Shown here piece after piece: positions 6,076 to 13,569 of a stretch of DNA of 15,650 bases (its first letter is position 1; each line of letters begins with the position of its first letter). Position numbers and translations under genes: made by a program. This DNA comes from Burkholderiaceae bacterium (GTDB lineage: Bacteria; Pseudomonadota; Gammaproteobacteria; Burkholderiales; Burkholderiaceae), in contig JALREG010000123.1 of NCBI GenBank assembly GCA_023253905.1, positions 1 to 15,650 of the forward strand, in the 5' to 3' direction. The notes beneath the pieces are model-generated. The model was not told where the DNA came from, did no database searches, and saw only the letters and a list, made by a program, of their open reading frames with translations.

Positions 6076-7056
6076 ATGTCCGTCAGAATGATTCCGGCCG
6101 TCGCGGCCGCCGCCTTATTCGCCAGCGCGAGTGCCGTCGCCCAGGTCAAATGGGATTTCCCGACGCCCTACGCCGACCGCGAAGTGCTCACCAAGAACAC
6201 CGTTCAGTTCGCCGAGGATGTGCGACGGGCCACCAACGGGCAACTGGTGATCACCATGCACACTGCCCAGTCGCTCATCAAGAACCCCGAGATCAAGCGG
6301 GCAGTCCAGACCGGCCAGGTACAGATTGGTGAGATCTTCAAGCCCAACATGGGACCGGAAGACCCCGTGTTCGAACTCGATGCCATCCCCTTCTTCGCTC
6401 CGGGCTACAAAGAAGCTCGCGCGCTCCTCGAAGTCTCGCGAGAAGCGATCTCGCAGCGGATGCTCAAGCAAGGTCTTCGCGTGCTCTACATGTGCCCCTG
6501 GCCCTCCCAGGCGTTTTACTCCAAGAAGCCGATCAACTCGCTCGCCGACCTGAAGGGCACCAAGATGCGCACCTACAACGCGCAGACGGCCCGCCTGGCG
6601 CAGCTGATGGGCGCCATCCCCACCACGGTGCAGGCTACCGAGATTCCCCAGGCATTCACCTCGGGCATCATCGACACCATGTTTACTGCGGCCGGTACCG
6701 GCGTGACCACCAAGGCTTGGGACTACACGCGATATGTGTACGACACCCAGGCCTGGGTGCCGAAGAACATCGCGTTCGTCAACGAAAAGGCGTTCCAGGC
6801 GCTGTCCGAGCCGCTCAAGAAGGCGGTGCTCGAGCAGGCAGCCATTGCCGAGAAGCGCGGCTGGGACATGAGCGAAGCGGAAAATATCGCCGGACCGAAG
6901 CAGCTGGTGCAAAACGGCATGACGCTCGGCCCGATTACGCCGCAGTTTTCTGCCGAATTGAAGAAAATCGGTGAGCAAATGCTTGAAGACTGGCTGAAGA
7001 AGGCGGGTCCGGAAGGCAAGAAGATCACCGATGCCTACTACGCGCGAATCAAGTAA
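6076..7056 (+). CDS. TRAP transporter solute-binding protein (DctP family)
   Basis: This 326-residue periplasmic receptor belongs to a tripartite ATP-independent periplasmic transporter. A signal peptide (residues 1-22, cleavage after AVA) precedes the mature protein. Typical DctP features include the block GTKMRTYNAQTARLAQLMGA with R165 at the place of the conserved arginine that salt-bridges a substrate carboxylate. QATEIPQAFTSGIIDTMFT is the usual following segment. The family mostly binds organic acids, so a carboxylate- or imide-bearing ligand is plausible. GAGGAG at 6064-6069, 6 bases before the ATG, is a strong ribosome binding site, consistent with high receptor expression. It is followed by a hairpin and then dctQ and dctM in the same direction. 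Confidence 0.93.
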   Translation: MSVRMIPAVAAAALFASASAVAQVKWDFPTPYADREVLTKNTVQFAEDVRRATNGQLVITMHTAQSLIKNPEIKRAVQTGQVQIGEIFKPNMGPEDPVFELDAIPFFAPGYKEARALLEVSREAISQRMLKQGLRVLYMCPWPSQAFYSKKPINSLADLKGTKMRTYNAQTARLAQLMGAIPTTVQATEIPQAFTSGIIDTMFTAAGTGVTTKAWDYTRYVYDTQAWVPKNIAFVNEKAFQALSEPLKKAVLEQAAIAEKRGWDMSEAENIAGPKQLVQNGMTLGPITPQFSAELKKIGEQMLEDWLKKAGPEGKKITDAYYARIK

Positions 7057-7088
7057 CGCGACACGTTTCTCTACAGCGCGATCGGGAG

Positions 7089-7113
7089 ACGGCCGCCCGC
7101 CAGGCGGCCGTTT
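7089..7113 (+). terminator. Hairpin between dctP and dctQ (attenuator or mRNA-stabilising stem)
   Basis: A perfect 9-base inverted repeat, ACGGCCGCC (7089-7097) and GGCGGCCGT (7103-7111), closes a 5-base loop and is followed by only a short T run (7111-7113). It begins 32 bases after the dctP stop. The GC-rich stem is strong, but the weak T tract suggests partial termination or protection of the dctP 3' end. Either would leave the downstream permease genes transcribed at a lower level. Confidence 0.7.
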
Positions 7114-7179
7114 CGCTTGCCGAATCGCCTCACTGGCGTCTCGCGCTCAGTCCCCCTCTCCCGTTCCTGGACCGCCCTC

Positions 7180-7710
7180 ATGAGACAGACCCTGGATTCG
7201 CTATACCGGCTGAGCGGACTTCTTTCAGCTTTTTTTCTTCTCATGATTGCGGTACTCGTTACTGCACAAATCGTCGGGCGGCTGTTTGACGTACTGGTCC
7301 CTTCGGCAGACGACTTTGCGCGGTTGTCGATGGCCGCGTCCTCGTTTCTGGGCCTGGCGTGGGCGCTCCGCCGCGGTGCCCATATCCGTGTGGCGCTGCT
7401 GGTCGAAAAACTGGCACCCCCGAAACGACGCATTGCGGAACTGATCTGCCTTGCGCTGGGCACCGCGCTCACCGGCTACTTCGCCTGGTACGCCGTCGAC
7501 ATGGTCATCGACGGCATCGTGTTTCCCGAATACACCATCGGCCTGATCCCAATTCCGAAATGGATTCCGCAGATCGCCATGGCCACCGGTGCGATCGTGC
7601 TTTTTATCGCCTTCCTCGACGACCTGGTGGTCGTTACACGCGGCGGCAGGCCGTCCTACCAACAGGCGACCGAAGGCGATGACGCAGATCGCCACGCCGC
7701 CCACGAGTGA
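7180..7710 (+). CDS. TRAP transporter small permease (DctQ family)
   Basis: This 176-residue inner-membrane protein has four predicted membrane segments (about residues 12-34, 49-66, 86-110, 128-150), the usual DctQ topology. The segment LGLAWALRRGAHIRVALLVEKL is characteristic of the family. In TRAP systems this subunit pairs with the large permease and contacts the loaded receptor. The ATG at 7180 is chosen because it places the first membrane helix about 11 residues from the N-terminus. A TTG at 7117 would start only 4 bases after the T run of the preceding hairpin and add an unlikely leader. The ribosome binding site is weak. The start of dctM lies 9 bases after its stop. Confidence 0.9.
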   Translation: MRQTLDSLYRLSGLLSAFFLLMIAVLVTAQIVGRLFDVLVPSADDFARLSMAASSFLGLAWALRRGAHIRVALLVEKLAPPKRRIAELICLALGTALTGYFAWYAVDMVIDGIVFPEYTIGLIPIPKWIPQIAMATGAIVLFIAFLDDLVVVTRGGRPSYQQATEGDDADRHAAHE

Positions 7711-7719
7711 GCGGCGGCC

Positions 7720-9024
7720 ATGGAACAAACACTCGCTATTTCAGTTCTACTGCTCGCCGTCTTTGTTCTGCTGTCGGCAGGCGTCTGGATCGCGCTGTCG
7801 CTGGTGATGGTCGGTGTGATCGGTATCGCACTCTTCTCGAGCCGCCCGGTGGGTCAGCTGCTTGCCACCACGGTCTGGGGCCAGAGCTCGGAATGGGCGC
7901 TCACCGCGCTGCCTCTTTTCATCTGGATGGGCGAGATCCTGTTTCGAACCCGGCTGTCCGACGACATGTTCACTGGCATCGCACCCTGGATGCGAAGGCT
8001 TCCCGGGCGCCTGCTCCATGTCAACGTGATCGGCTCCGGAATTTTTGCTGCCGTGTCGGGGTCGTCAACCGCGACCGCCGTCACCATCGGCCGGATGACC
8101 ATCCCCGAGCTCACCCGACGCGGCTATGACGAGAAGGTGATCCTGGGCTCGCTCGCTGGCGCGGGCACCCTGGGCATCATGATTCCGCCCTCCATCATGA
8201 TGATCGTCTACGGTGTGGCGGCTGATGTTTCGATCGCACGGCTGTTCATCGCAGGCATCGTCCCGGGCATCCTGCTGGTCGCCCTGTTCATGCTCTGCAT
8301 CATGATCCACGCCTGGACCCGTCCGGGCGCTATCCCGCCCCCCGACCCGCCCATGACACTGGGTGAGAAGCTCTACGCTTCGCGCCGGCTGATTCCGATC
8401 GTGCTGCTGATCGTACTGGTCATCGGTTCCATTTATGTCGGGCTGGCGACTGCGACCGAAGCCGCAGCCGTGGGCGTGGTGGGTTCGCTTATTCTCGCTG
8501 CCTCCACCGGAACGCTCACGCGGCAAAGCTTCACCGAGAGTCTGCTGCGCGCCACCGAGACGTCCTGCATGCTGGCCTTTGTGCTGGCGGGTGCGGCCTT
8601 CACCACGGTGGCCATGGGCTTCACCGGTATTCCCAAGAGCCTCGCCGCGCTGGTGAACGACTGGCAGCTGAGCGCCGGCATGCTGATCTTCGTGCTCACC
8701 ATTCTTTACATCATCCTGGGCTGTTTTCTCGATGGCGTATCAATGATCGTGCTCACGCTTTCGGTGGTCATGCCCATGATTCACGCCGCCAAGATCGACC
8801 CGATCTGGTTCGGCATCTACATCGTGCTGGTCGTTGAAATCGCCACCATCACCCCGCCGGTCGGGTTCAACCTGTTCGTGCTCCAGGGTCTGGCAAAACG
8901 CGACATTCTGTTTATTTCGAAAGGGGCGATTCCGTCGTTCATCGCGCTGGTATTTGCCTGCTGGTTGATCTGGGTGTTTCCCGGCATCGCCACCTGGCTA
9001 CCCTCGGTGATGTTCAACAACTGA
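7720..9024 (+). CDS. TRAP transporter large permease (DctM family)
   Basis: This 434-residue, highly hydrophobic protein has the length and about a dozen membrane segments expected of DctM, the ion-driven transport channel of TRAP systems (secondary transport, usually sodium-coupled). Family blocks are easy to see: PLFIWMGEILFRTRLSDD, the GSGIFAAVSGSSTATAVTIG segment, GSLAGAGTLGIMIPPSIMMI with the conserved IPPS, and near the end ATITPPVGFNLFVLQGL. The ATG at 7720 follows the dctQ stop by 9 bases. With dctP and dctQ it makes a complete importer. The two hydrolase genes that follow in the same direction suggest it imports their substrate. Confidence 0.95.
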   Translation: MEQTLAISVLLLAVFVLLSAGVWIALSLVMVGVIGIALFSSRPVGQLLATTVWGQSSEWALTALPLFIWMGEILFRTRLSDDMFTGIAPWMRRLPGRLLHVNVIGSGIFAAVSGSSTATAVTIGRMTIPELTRRGYDEKVILGSLAGAGTLGIMIPPSIMMIVYGVAADVSIARLFIAGIVPGILLVALFMLCIMIHAWTRPGAIPPPDPPMTLGEKLYASRRLIPIVLLIVLVIGSIYVGLATATEAAAVGVVGSLILAASTGTLTRQSFTESLLRATETSCMLAFVLAGAAFTTVAMGFTGIPKSLAALVNDWQLSAGMLIFVLTILYIILGCFLDGVSMIVLTLSVVMPMIHAAKIDPIWFGIYIVLVVEIATITPPVGFNLFVLQGLAKRDILFISKGAIPSFIALVFACWLIWVFPGIATWLPSVMFNN

Positions 9025-9084
9025 GGTTCCCTATTCACCCGACGCGCCGACCGGTGCGGCCAGCGCGCCTTCAGGAGAAAACAC

Positions 9085-9771
9085 ATGGCTCAACCCTGGG
9101 AAGGGATCGTTTCCGCTGACGAAATCGCCGCCTATGAAGCGGCGGGGTTCGGTCGTCCGCAAGGTATGGGTAAGCGCCCGGCACTTCTCATCATCGACGT
9201 TCAATACCGCACCGTCGGCACGAAACGCGAACCTTTCTGGGACGCCATCAAGGAGTTCAAGACGGCATGCGGCGAGCCGGGCTGGCGCGCAGTCGACCAT
9301 ATTGCGCCGCTGCTCGCGCTGTTTCGTGAACTCAATCTGCCGGTCATCTATCCCTACGTGTCCCCCAAGGAATCATTCGATGTGGGGCGACTGGCCGAGA
9401 AGGTGCCGGCCCTCATGAAGGTGGCGGCAAACGGCTACCAGTTCGTGCCGGAGGTAGCGCCGCGCGAACAGGACATCCTCCTTCCCAAGAAGCACCCCAG
9501 CGCATTCTTCGGCACCCCGCTGGTCAGTTATCTGGTCGATCTCGGCGTAGATAGCCTGGTGGTCACTGGCTGCACCACCAGCGGCTGCGTGCGCGGCAGC
9601 GTGGTCGATGGCTTCGCCTACAACTTCCGCTGCACCGTGCCGATCGAGTGCGTCTACGACCGCAGCGCCACCAGCCATGCCGTGAACCTGTTCGACATGG
9701 CAGCCAAATACGCTGACGTAAAGCCGGTGGCCGACGTGATGGCCGAACTGAGAGCGCTCGGCGCCAAGTGA
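9085..9771 (+). CDS. Isochorismatase-superfamily amidohydrolase (N-carbamoylsarcosine/maleamate amidase type)
   Basis: This is a 228-residue cysteine hydrolase. The expected catalytic triad is visible: D38 in LLIIDVQ, a lysine at 135 or 136 in LPKKHPSAFFGT, and C168 in GCTTSGCVRGSVVDG. The cis-peptide region before the cysteine (VVTGCTTSG) is also typical. The N-terminal extension with YEAAGFGRPQGMGKRPA resembles N-carbamoylsarcosine amidase and maleamate amidase (NicF) more than true isochorismatase or nicotinamidase. It should therefore hydrolyse a terminal amide or carbamoyl group on a small acid, releasing ammonia; the exact substrate is not readable. AGGAGA at 9073-9078, 6 bases upstream, supports the ATG. 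It is placed between the TRAP permease and a PuuE-like ring hydrolase, consistent with one pathway. Confidence 0.88.
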   Translation: MAQPWEGIVSADEIAAYEAAGFGRPQGMGKRPALLIIDVQYRTVGTKREPFWDAIKEFKTACGEPGWRAVDHIAPLLALFRELNLPVIYPYVSPKESFDVGRLAEKVPALMKVAANGYQFVPEVAPREQDILLPKKHPSAFFGTPLVSYLVDLGVDSLVVTGCTTSGCVRGSVVDGFAYNFRCTVPIECVYDRSATSHAVNLFDMAAKYADVKPVADVMAELRALGAK

Positions 9772-9822
9772 CCGGTTGAGGCGAACACGGTGCCGCCCGC
9801 TCACCCAACCTCCCCTTCTGGC

Positions 9823-9828
9823 AGAGGA
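9823..9828 (+). promoter_or_regulatory. Ribosome binding site deciding the PuuE-like start
   Basis: AGAGGA lies 9 bases before the ATG at 9838 and favours it over the in-frame GTG at 9790, which has no such site. Confidence 0.55.
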
Positions 9829-9837
9829 CGCCCCCGC

Positions 9838-10746
9838 ATGGAACGATTCGACAACAAGTTCGACCGCTATCGCTTCTCCGCACTTCCCTCCCGACCTAAG
9901 TATGCGTGGCCCAACGGCGCGCGGCTCGCGGTGTACTTCGCGCTCAATGTCGAGGCGTTCGAATTTGGTCGCAATCCCGGCAACGACTTCACCTCCATGC
10001 CGGCCGCGCCATTTCATCGCGGCTACGCGTATCGCGACTACGGCAATCGCGTGGGAATCTGGCGAATCGCCGAACTGTTTCAACGCTACCAGGTGCCGCT
10101 GTCCATCCTGGTGAACGCGAGCGTCTATGACGTCTGCCCCGAAATACTGGTGCCATTTCGTGAACGCGGCGATGAGTTCGTCGGACACGGCCGAACCAAT
10201 TCCGAGCGCCAGATCGACATGGACCTTGATACCGAACGTCGAATGCTCGGTCAGGTCCGAAACCGCTTCATTCAGGAGGAGGGCCAGCCGCCCAAGGGAT
10301 GGCTGGGTCCCTTCATCTCGCAAAGCCCCAACACGCCAGAGCTCCTTCATGAAGCGGGCTTCACCTATATGCTCGACTGGTTCTTTGACGAGCAGCCGCA
10401 GTGGTTTCGTACCGCGCGCGGCCCCATCCTTGCGGTGCCGTACCCCTCGATGGAACTGAACGATCTGCCGGCATTCATCAACCGGGGGGCAAGCGATGTC
10501 GAATTCACGCAGATGGTCCGCGATTCGTTCGACCAGCAACTCGACGACTCCGAGCGCCACGGCTGGCCGCTGGTCTGCGGCATTTCGATTCACACCTTTC
10601 TGATGGGACATCCCCATCGCGCCCGGCAACTCGCGCGCATGCTCGAGCACATGGCGGCGCAGCGCTCGCGTGTGTGGTTTGCCACGCCAGGCCAGATCGC
10701 CGACCATGTGGCGGCCTTGCCCGCGGGTACGGTCGCGCTGCCCTGA
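9838..10746 (+). CDS. PuuE-like polysaccharide-deacetylase-fold hydrolase (candidate cyclic imide/ureide hydrolase)
   Basis: This 302-residue protein has the NodB/CE4 fold but the altered active site of the PuuE allantoinase group. The usual TFDDG is replaced by LNVE (N37, E39), and the HxxxH metal motif is reduced to GHGRTNS (H117). GW (154-155) then leads into a GPxxS...NT block. Later come LDW near 180 and SIHTFLMGHPHRARQLARML with H252 and H258, which parallels the PuuE C-terminal block. PuuE opens the allantoin ring; from memory, microbial cyclic imide hydrolases are also related to this group. It probably opens a cyclic amide rather than deacetylating a polysaccharide: there is no signal peptide, so it is cytoplasmic. 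It lies 66 bases after the amidohydrolase and downstream of a TRAP importer. Confidence 0.82.
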   Translation: MERFDNKFDRYRFSALPSRPKYAWPNGARLAVYFALNVEAFEFGRNPGNDFTSMPAAPFHRGYAYRDYGNRVGIWRIAELFQRYQVPLSILVNASVYDVCPEILVPFRERGDEFVGHGRTNSERQIDMDLDTERRMLGQVRNRFIQEEGQPPKGWLGPFISQSPNTPELLHEAGFTYMLDWFFDEQPQWFRTARGPILAVPYPSMELNDLPAFINRGASDVEFTQMVRDSFDQQLDDSERHGWPLVCGISIHTFLMGHPHRARQLARMLEHMAAQRSRVWFATPGQIADHVAALPAGTVALP

Positions 10747-10800
10747 TCGTCAGGCAGCCGGATCAGGTTCACGCCCCGCTTTGCTCTCACAGGATCTCGC

Positions 10801-11145
10801 ATGACTCACCCCGCGCCTCATCCCGCGAAGACCGCCAAGCGCGACGAGCCCGAGCTCACGTTCTTCGACACACCCGGGATGGACCGGCTCGCCCAGATGC
10901 TTCTGGTGATGGCCTCGGAACTTCATGTGCTCCGTGACCGGGTCCGGTGCCTGGAGTTCATGCTCGCCGAGCAGGGGCAGCTCGACATCTCTGCACTCGA
11001 GCGTTTTCAGCCCAGCGATGCGCAGGCTGCCACGCTCGCAAGTGAGCGCGACGCGTTTGTTGCACATCTGATGGAAGTGCTAGACGGGCGCGCCAAATCC
11101 ACCAGCGGACGTTTCCCGCCCCTTTCGCCGGAGCCCCGTTCATGA
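10801..11145 (+). CDS. Small helical protein of unknown function
   Basis: I do not recognise a named family. The 114-residue product has a charged, Pro-rich N-terminus, then a predicted long helix at about residues 26-60 (GMDRLAQMLLVMASEL then HVLRDRVRCLEFMLAEQG) with hydrophobic spacing that suits a short coiled coil or dimer. A second acidic helix follows at about 72-96, and the tail is Pro/Ser-rich. No signal peptide or membrane segment is seen. AGGA lies 6 bases before the ATG. Its stop overlaps the start of the methyltransferase (ATGA at 11142-11145), so the two are made together; it might be a subunit or activator of that enzyme. It follows the PuuE-like gene after 54 bases and may belong to the same transcript. 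Confidence 0.75.
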   Translation: MTHPAPHPAKTAKRDEPELTFFDTPGMDRLAQMLLVMASELHVLRDRVRCLEFMLAEQGQLDISALERFQPSDAQAATLASERDAFVAHLMEVLDGRAKSTSGRFPPLSPEPRS

Positions 11146-12197
11146 ATGCGCCCGTTCGAGCAACCGTCGCCTTTCAGGAGCTGATTGGTTCGGTGCGACA
11201 GCACTGGGCCAATCAGCTCTATCCGGCGCTCCACGCGCGTTATCGCGAGATCGATCGCGGCGGCACCCCCGCGATGACCGACCAGGCTATCGCCCAGGTC
11301 GCTGAGACACCGCTTTACCAGTGGTTTGCTTTCATCGAGCGCCACTATCAGCGAATGAAGTATTCCGACCCGAGGTGGGGACTCGCCGTAAGTTTTGAAT
11401 CGCAGCCCACCTGGGTGCGCGAGCGGCTCGCCGCCGCCGAGTCCAGCCCGTATCTCGAACTCAATGCCGATCTCGACATCCCTCACTACTACCGCGAAAT
11501 CGATATTCATCAGCACCCGGGTAACCTGATCGGCGCCGACTATGACGGGCTCATGTATCGGGCAAGCGCCACTTCGATTCATCCCAACACGCGACGCTTC
11601 GAAGCGCACGAGCGTTTTGCCGACACCGTGCTCGCGCGCCGCCGGTTCAGATCGGTTCTCAACATGGGCTGCGGCTTTGGAAAATGCACGCTGCCGATCG
11701 CGGCGCGACTGCCTGAGGCACGGGTGACCGGCATTGATCTGTCGGCGCCCTGCCTGCGGTTGGCTGCCGCCACGCTGGCCGACACCGAGCTCACGAACAC
11801 GCGATTTGCTCAGCGCGACGCCCTGCGATCCGGTTACGCCGATGGCAGTTTCGATCTCGTCACTTCCACCCAGCTGCTGCACGAGCTGCCGGTTGAGGAC
11901 ATCCAACGGGTGCTGCGCGAATCATTCCGACTGCTCGAACCAGGCGGCGAGGTGATGCACCTTGATTTCCGCCCGCGCGGCCGCTGGATGGAGTTCCTTC
12001 TGGACGGCCACGCCGTGCGCAACAACGAGGGCTTCATGCCCGCGTTCAACCGGGTGGACATGCATGAGGCGCTCCGCGAGGCCGGGTTCGTGGATAGTGT
12101 GATCGAACCTTTTGCCGAGACCGAGGGCGCCACGCGTGCGGATTGGCCCTACTGGAGATTTCCCTGGACGCTGTTTCGCGCGGTCAAGCCGCTCTGA
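11142..12197 (+). CDS. Class I SAM-dependent methyltransferase
   Basis: The 351-residue protein has a Rossmann-type methyltransferase domain at about residues 165-285. Motif I is LNMGCGFGK (173-181), followed by [15 protein letters not shown] with the acidic ribose-binding residue D199. Then come [17 protein letters not shown], the post-motif segment, and [13 protein letters not shown]. The roughly 160-residue N-terminal region, rich in aromatic and charged residues ([14 protein letters not shown]), has no recognised fold and may hold the substrate. The ATG at 11142 has GGAG 8 bases upstream and overlaps the preceding stop. Its 3' end overlaps the 3' end of the convergent glmM by 14 bases. 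The methyl acceptor is unknown; a link to the hydrolases upstream is inferred from direction and spacing only. Confidence 0.85.
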   Translation: MNAPVRATVAFQELIGSVRQHWANQLYPALHARYREIDRGGTPAMTDQAIAQVAETPLYQWFAFIERHYQRMKYSDPRWGLAVSFESQPTWVRERLAAAESSPYLELNADLDIPHYYREIDIHQHPGNLIGADYDGLMYRASATSIHPNTRRFEAHERFADTVLARRRFRSVLNMGCGFGKCTLPIAARLPEARVTGIDLSAPCLRLAAATLADTELTNTRFAQRDALRSGYADGSFDLVTSTQLLHELPVEDIQRVLRESFRLLEPGGEVMHLDFRPRGRWMEFLLDGHAVRNNEGFMPAFNRVDMHEALREAGFVDSVIEPFAETEGATRADWPYWRFPWTLFRAVKPL

Positions 12198-13569
12198 GCG
12201 ATCCGGCAAGCTGCCGCGCGGCCTGCTCGGCGAGGTCCGCCGACCGGGCTTCCACCATGACCCGCACCAGCGGCTCGGTACCCGAAGCACGGATCAGGAT
12301 ACGGCCCTGATCGGCGAGCTCACGCTCCACTTCGGCACGGACGCGACTGAGCGGCTCATGCGCCTGCCAGTTAAAGCCACGCTCAATACGAACATTGATG
12401 AGTGTCTGAGGCATCATCTGCAGGCCTTCAGCCAGTTCGCCTAGCGATTGCCCGGTACGCTGGACCGCCGCCAGTACCTGCAAGGCGCTGATGGTGGCAT
12501 CGCCCGTACTGTGATGATCGAGGCAGAGCAAATGGCCCGAACTCTCCCCGCCATATAGCCAACCGCGCGCGCGAAGCATTTCGAGCACGTACCGATCACC
12601 CACCTTCGCGCGGGCAAAATCCACCCCCAGCCGGCCGAGCGCCTGCTCAAGCCCGAGGTTGGACATGAGCGTGCCGACCGCCCCCGCCACCGGACCGCTG
12701 TGCAGACGCTCGCGCACGATCAGATAGAGCAACTCATCGCCATTAAAGATCCGCCCGTCGCCATCGACCATCACCACGCGGTCGGCGTCGCCATCAACCG
12801 CCACGCCAATCGCCGCACCATGCTCGCGCACAGCCGCCTGAAGCGCTGCCGGATGCGTGGCACCCAACTGGTCGTTGATGTTGAAGCCATTGGGTGAGGC
12901 ACCCAGGGTGATGACATCGGCGCCCAGCTCGTGAAACACATGGGGCGCTGTCTGATAAGCGGCGCCATTTGCGCAGTCAACCACCATCCGCAAGCCCTTG
13001 AGATCAAGGTTTGCAGGAAAGGTGCGCTTACAGAATTCGATATAGCGGCCGGCCGCATCATTCACGCGCCGCGCGCGCCCCAGCGCGGAGGACGCCACAC
13101 AGCCGATGGGTCGTTCGAGCTCAGCTTCGATCGCGGATTCGACTGAGTCGGGCAGCTTGTCGCCATCGGCCGAAAAGAACTTGATACCGTTGTCATCAAA
13201 GGGATTGTGGGAGGCGCTGATCACAATGCCAGCCGACAAGCGGAGCGCTCGCGTGAGATAGGCCACGGCTGGCGTGGGAAGCGGCCCGCACAGGAGCACA
13301 TCCACCCCAGCGGCCGACAGCCCGGCTTCGAGCGAGGCCTCCAGCATGTAACCCGAGATGCGGGTGTCTTTTCCGATGATGACCGCGGGCCGAGTGCTCG
13401 CGCGCCCGCCGAGGGCAACCGAGTTGGTGGCGGGCGGGAGATCGGCGGTGCCCGCACCAGCCAGCACCCGACCCGCTGCATAGCCCAACCGCATCACGAA
13501 ATCGGGCGTGATCGGCGCCTCACCGACCCGCCCTCGAACCCCATCGGTACCGAAAAACTTACGCCCCAT
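12184..13569 (-). CDS. glmM: Phosphoglucosamine mutase
   Basis: This 461-residue cytoplasmic enzyme interconverts glucosamine-6-phosphate and glucosamine-1-phosphate, feeding UDP-GlcNAc for peptidoglycan and lipopolysaccharide. The active-site loop SASHNP (118-123) contains the phosphorylated serine S120. The metal loop DGDADR (259-264), the sugar-binding GGESSGH (340-346) and the phosphate-binding RASGTEP (427-433) are all present. Compared with E. coli GlmM (445 residues, serine 102), both catalytic landmarks are shifted by 18. This reflects an Ala/Gly/Pro-rich insertion at about residues 40-60, before the conserved [13 protein letters not shown]. The ATG at 13569 has GGAGG 6 bases upstream (13576-13580 on the plus strand) and overlaps the folP 3' end by 11 bases. 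The order ftsH-folP-glmM confirms identity. Confidence 0.97.
   Translation of the reverse strand: MGRKFFGTDGVRGRVGEAPITPDFVMRLGYAAGRVLAGAGTADLPPATNSVALGGRASTRPAVIIGKDTRISGYMLEASLEAGLSAAGVDVLLCGPLPTPAVAYLTRALRLSAGIVISASHNPFDDNGIKFFSADGDKLPDSVESAIEAELERPIGCVASSALGRARRVNDAAGRYIEFCKRTFPANLDLKGLRMVVDCANGAAYQTAPHVFHELGADVITLGASPNGFNINDQLGATHPAALQAAVREHGAAIGVAVDGDADRVVMVDGDGRIFNGDELLYLIVRERLHSGPVAGAVGTLMSNLGLEQALGRLGVDFARAKVGDRYVLEMLRARGWLYGGESSGHLLCLDHHSTGDATISALQVLAAVQRTGQSLGELAEGLQMMPQTLINVRIERGFNWQAHEPLSRVRAEVERELADQGRILIRASGTEPLVRVMVEARSADLAEQAARQLAGSLRAA

Noticed and set aside
6115..6978. A 287-codon minus-strand open frame antisense to dctP
   Set aside because: The plus-strand DctP frame has a signal peptide and family motifs; the antisense product has none.
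7117..7119. TTG as a longer start for dctQ
   Set aside because: It lies 4 bases after the hairpin's T run and would add a polar 21-residue leader before the first membrane helix; the ATG at 7180 fits the family.
9025..9084. GC-rich inverted segments between dctM and the amidohydrolase as a terminator
   Set aside because: Only short, mismatched pairings are possible and there is no T tract; the genes are better read as one transcript.
9373..10707. A 444-codon open frame on the minus strand spanning the amidohydrolase and the PuuE-like gene
   Set aside because: It is longer than either plus-strand gene, but its translation is a low-complexity mix of His, Arg, Gly and Ala with no recognisable motif, while both plus-strand frames carry family motifs and ribosome binding sites. 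Long antisense frames are common in GC-rich DNA.
11007..11906. A 299-codon minus-strand open frame antisense to the methyltransferase
   Set aside because: It overlaps a plus-strand gene with clear SAM-binding motifs and shows no domain of its own.
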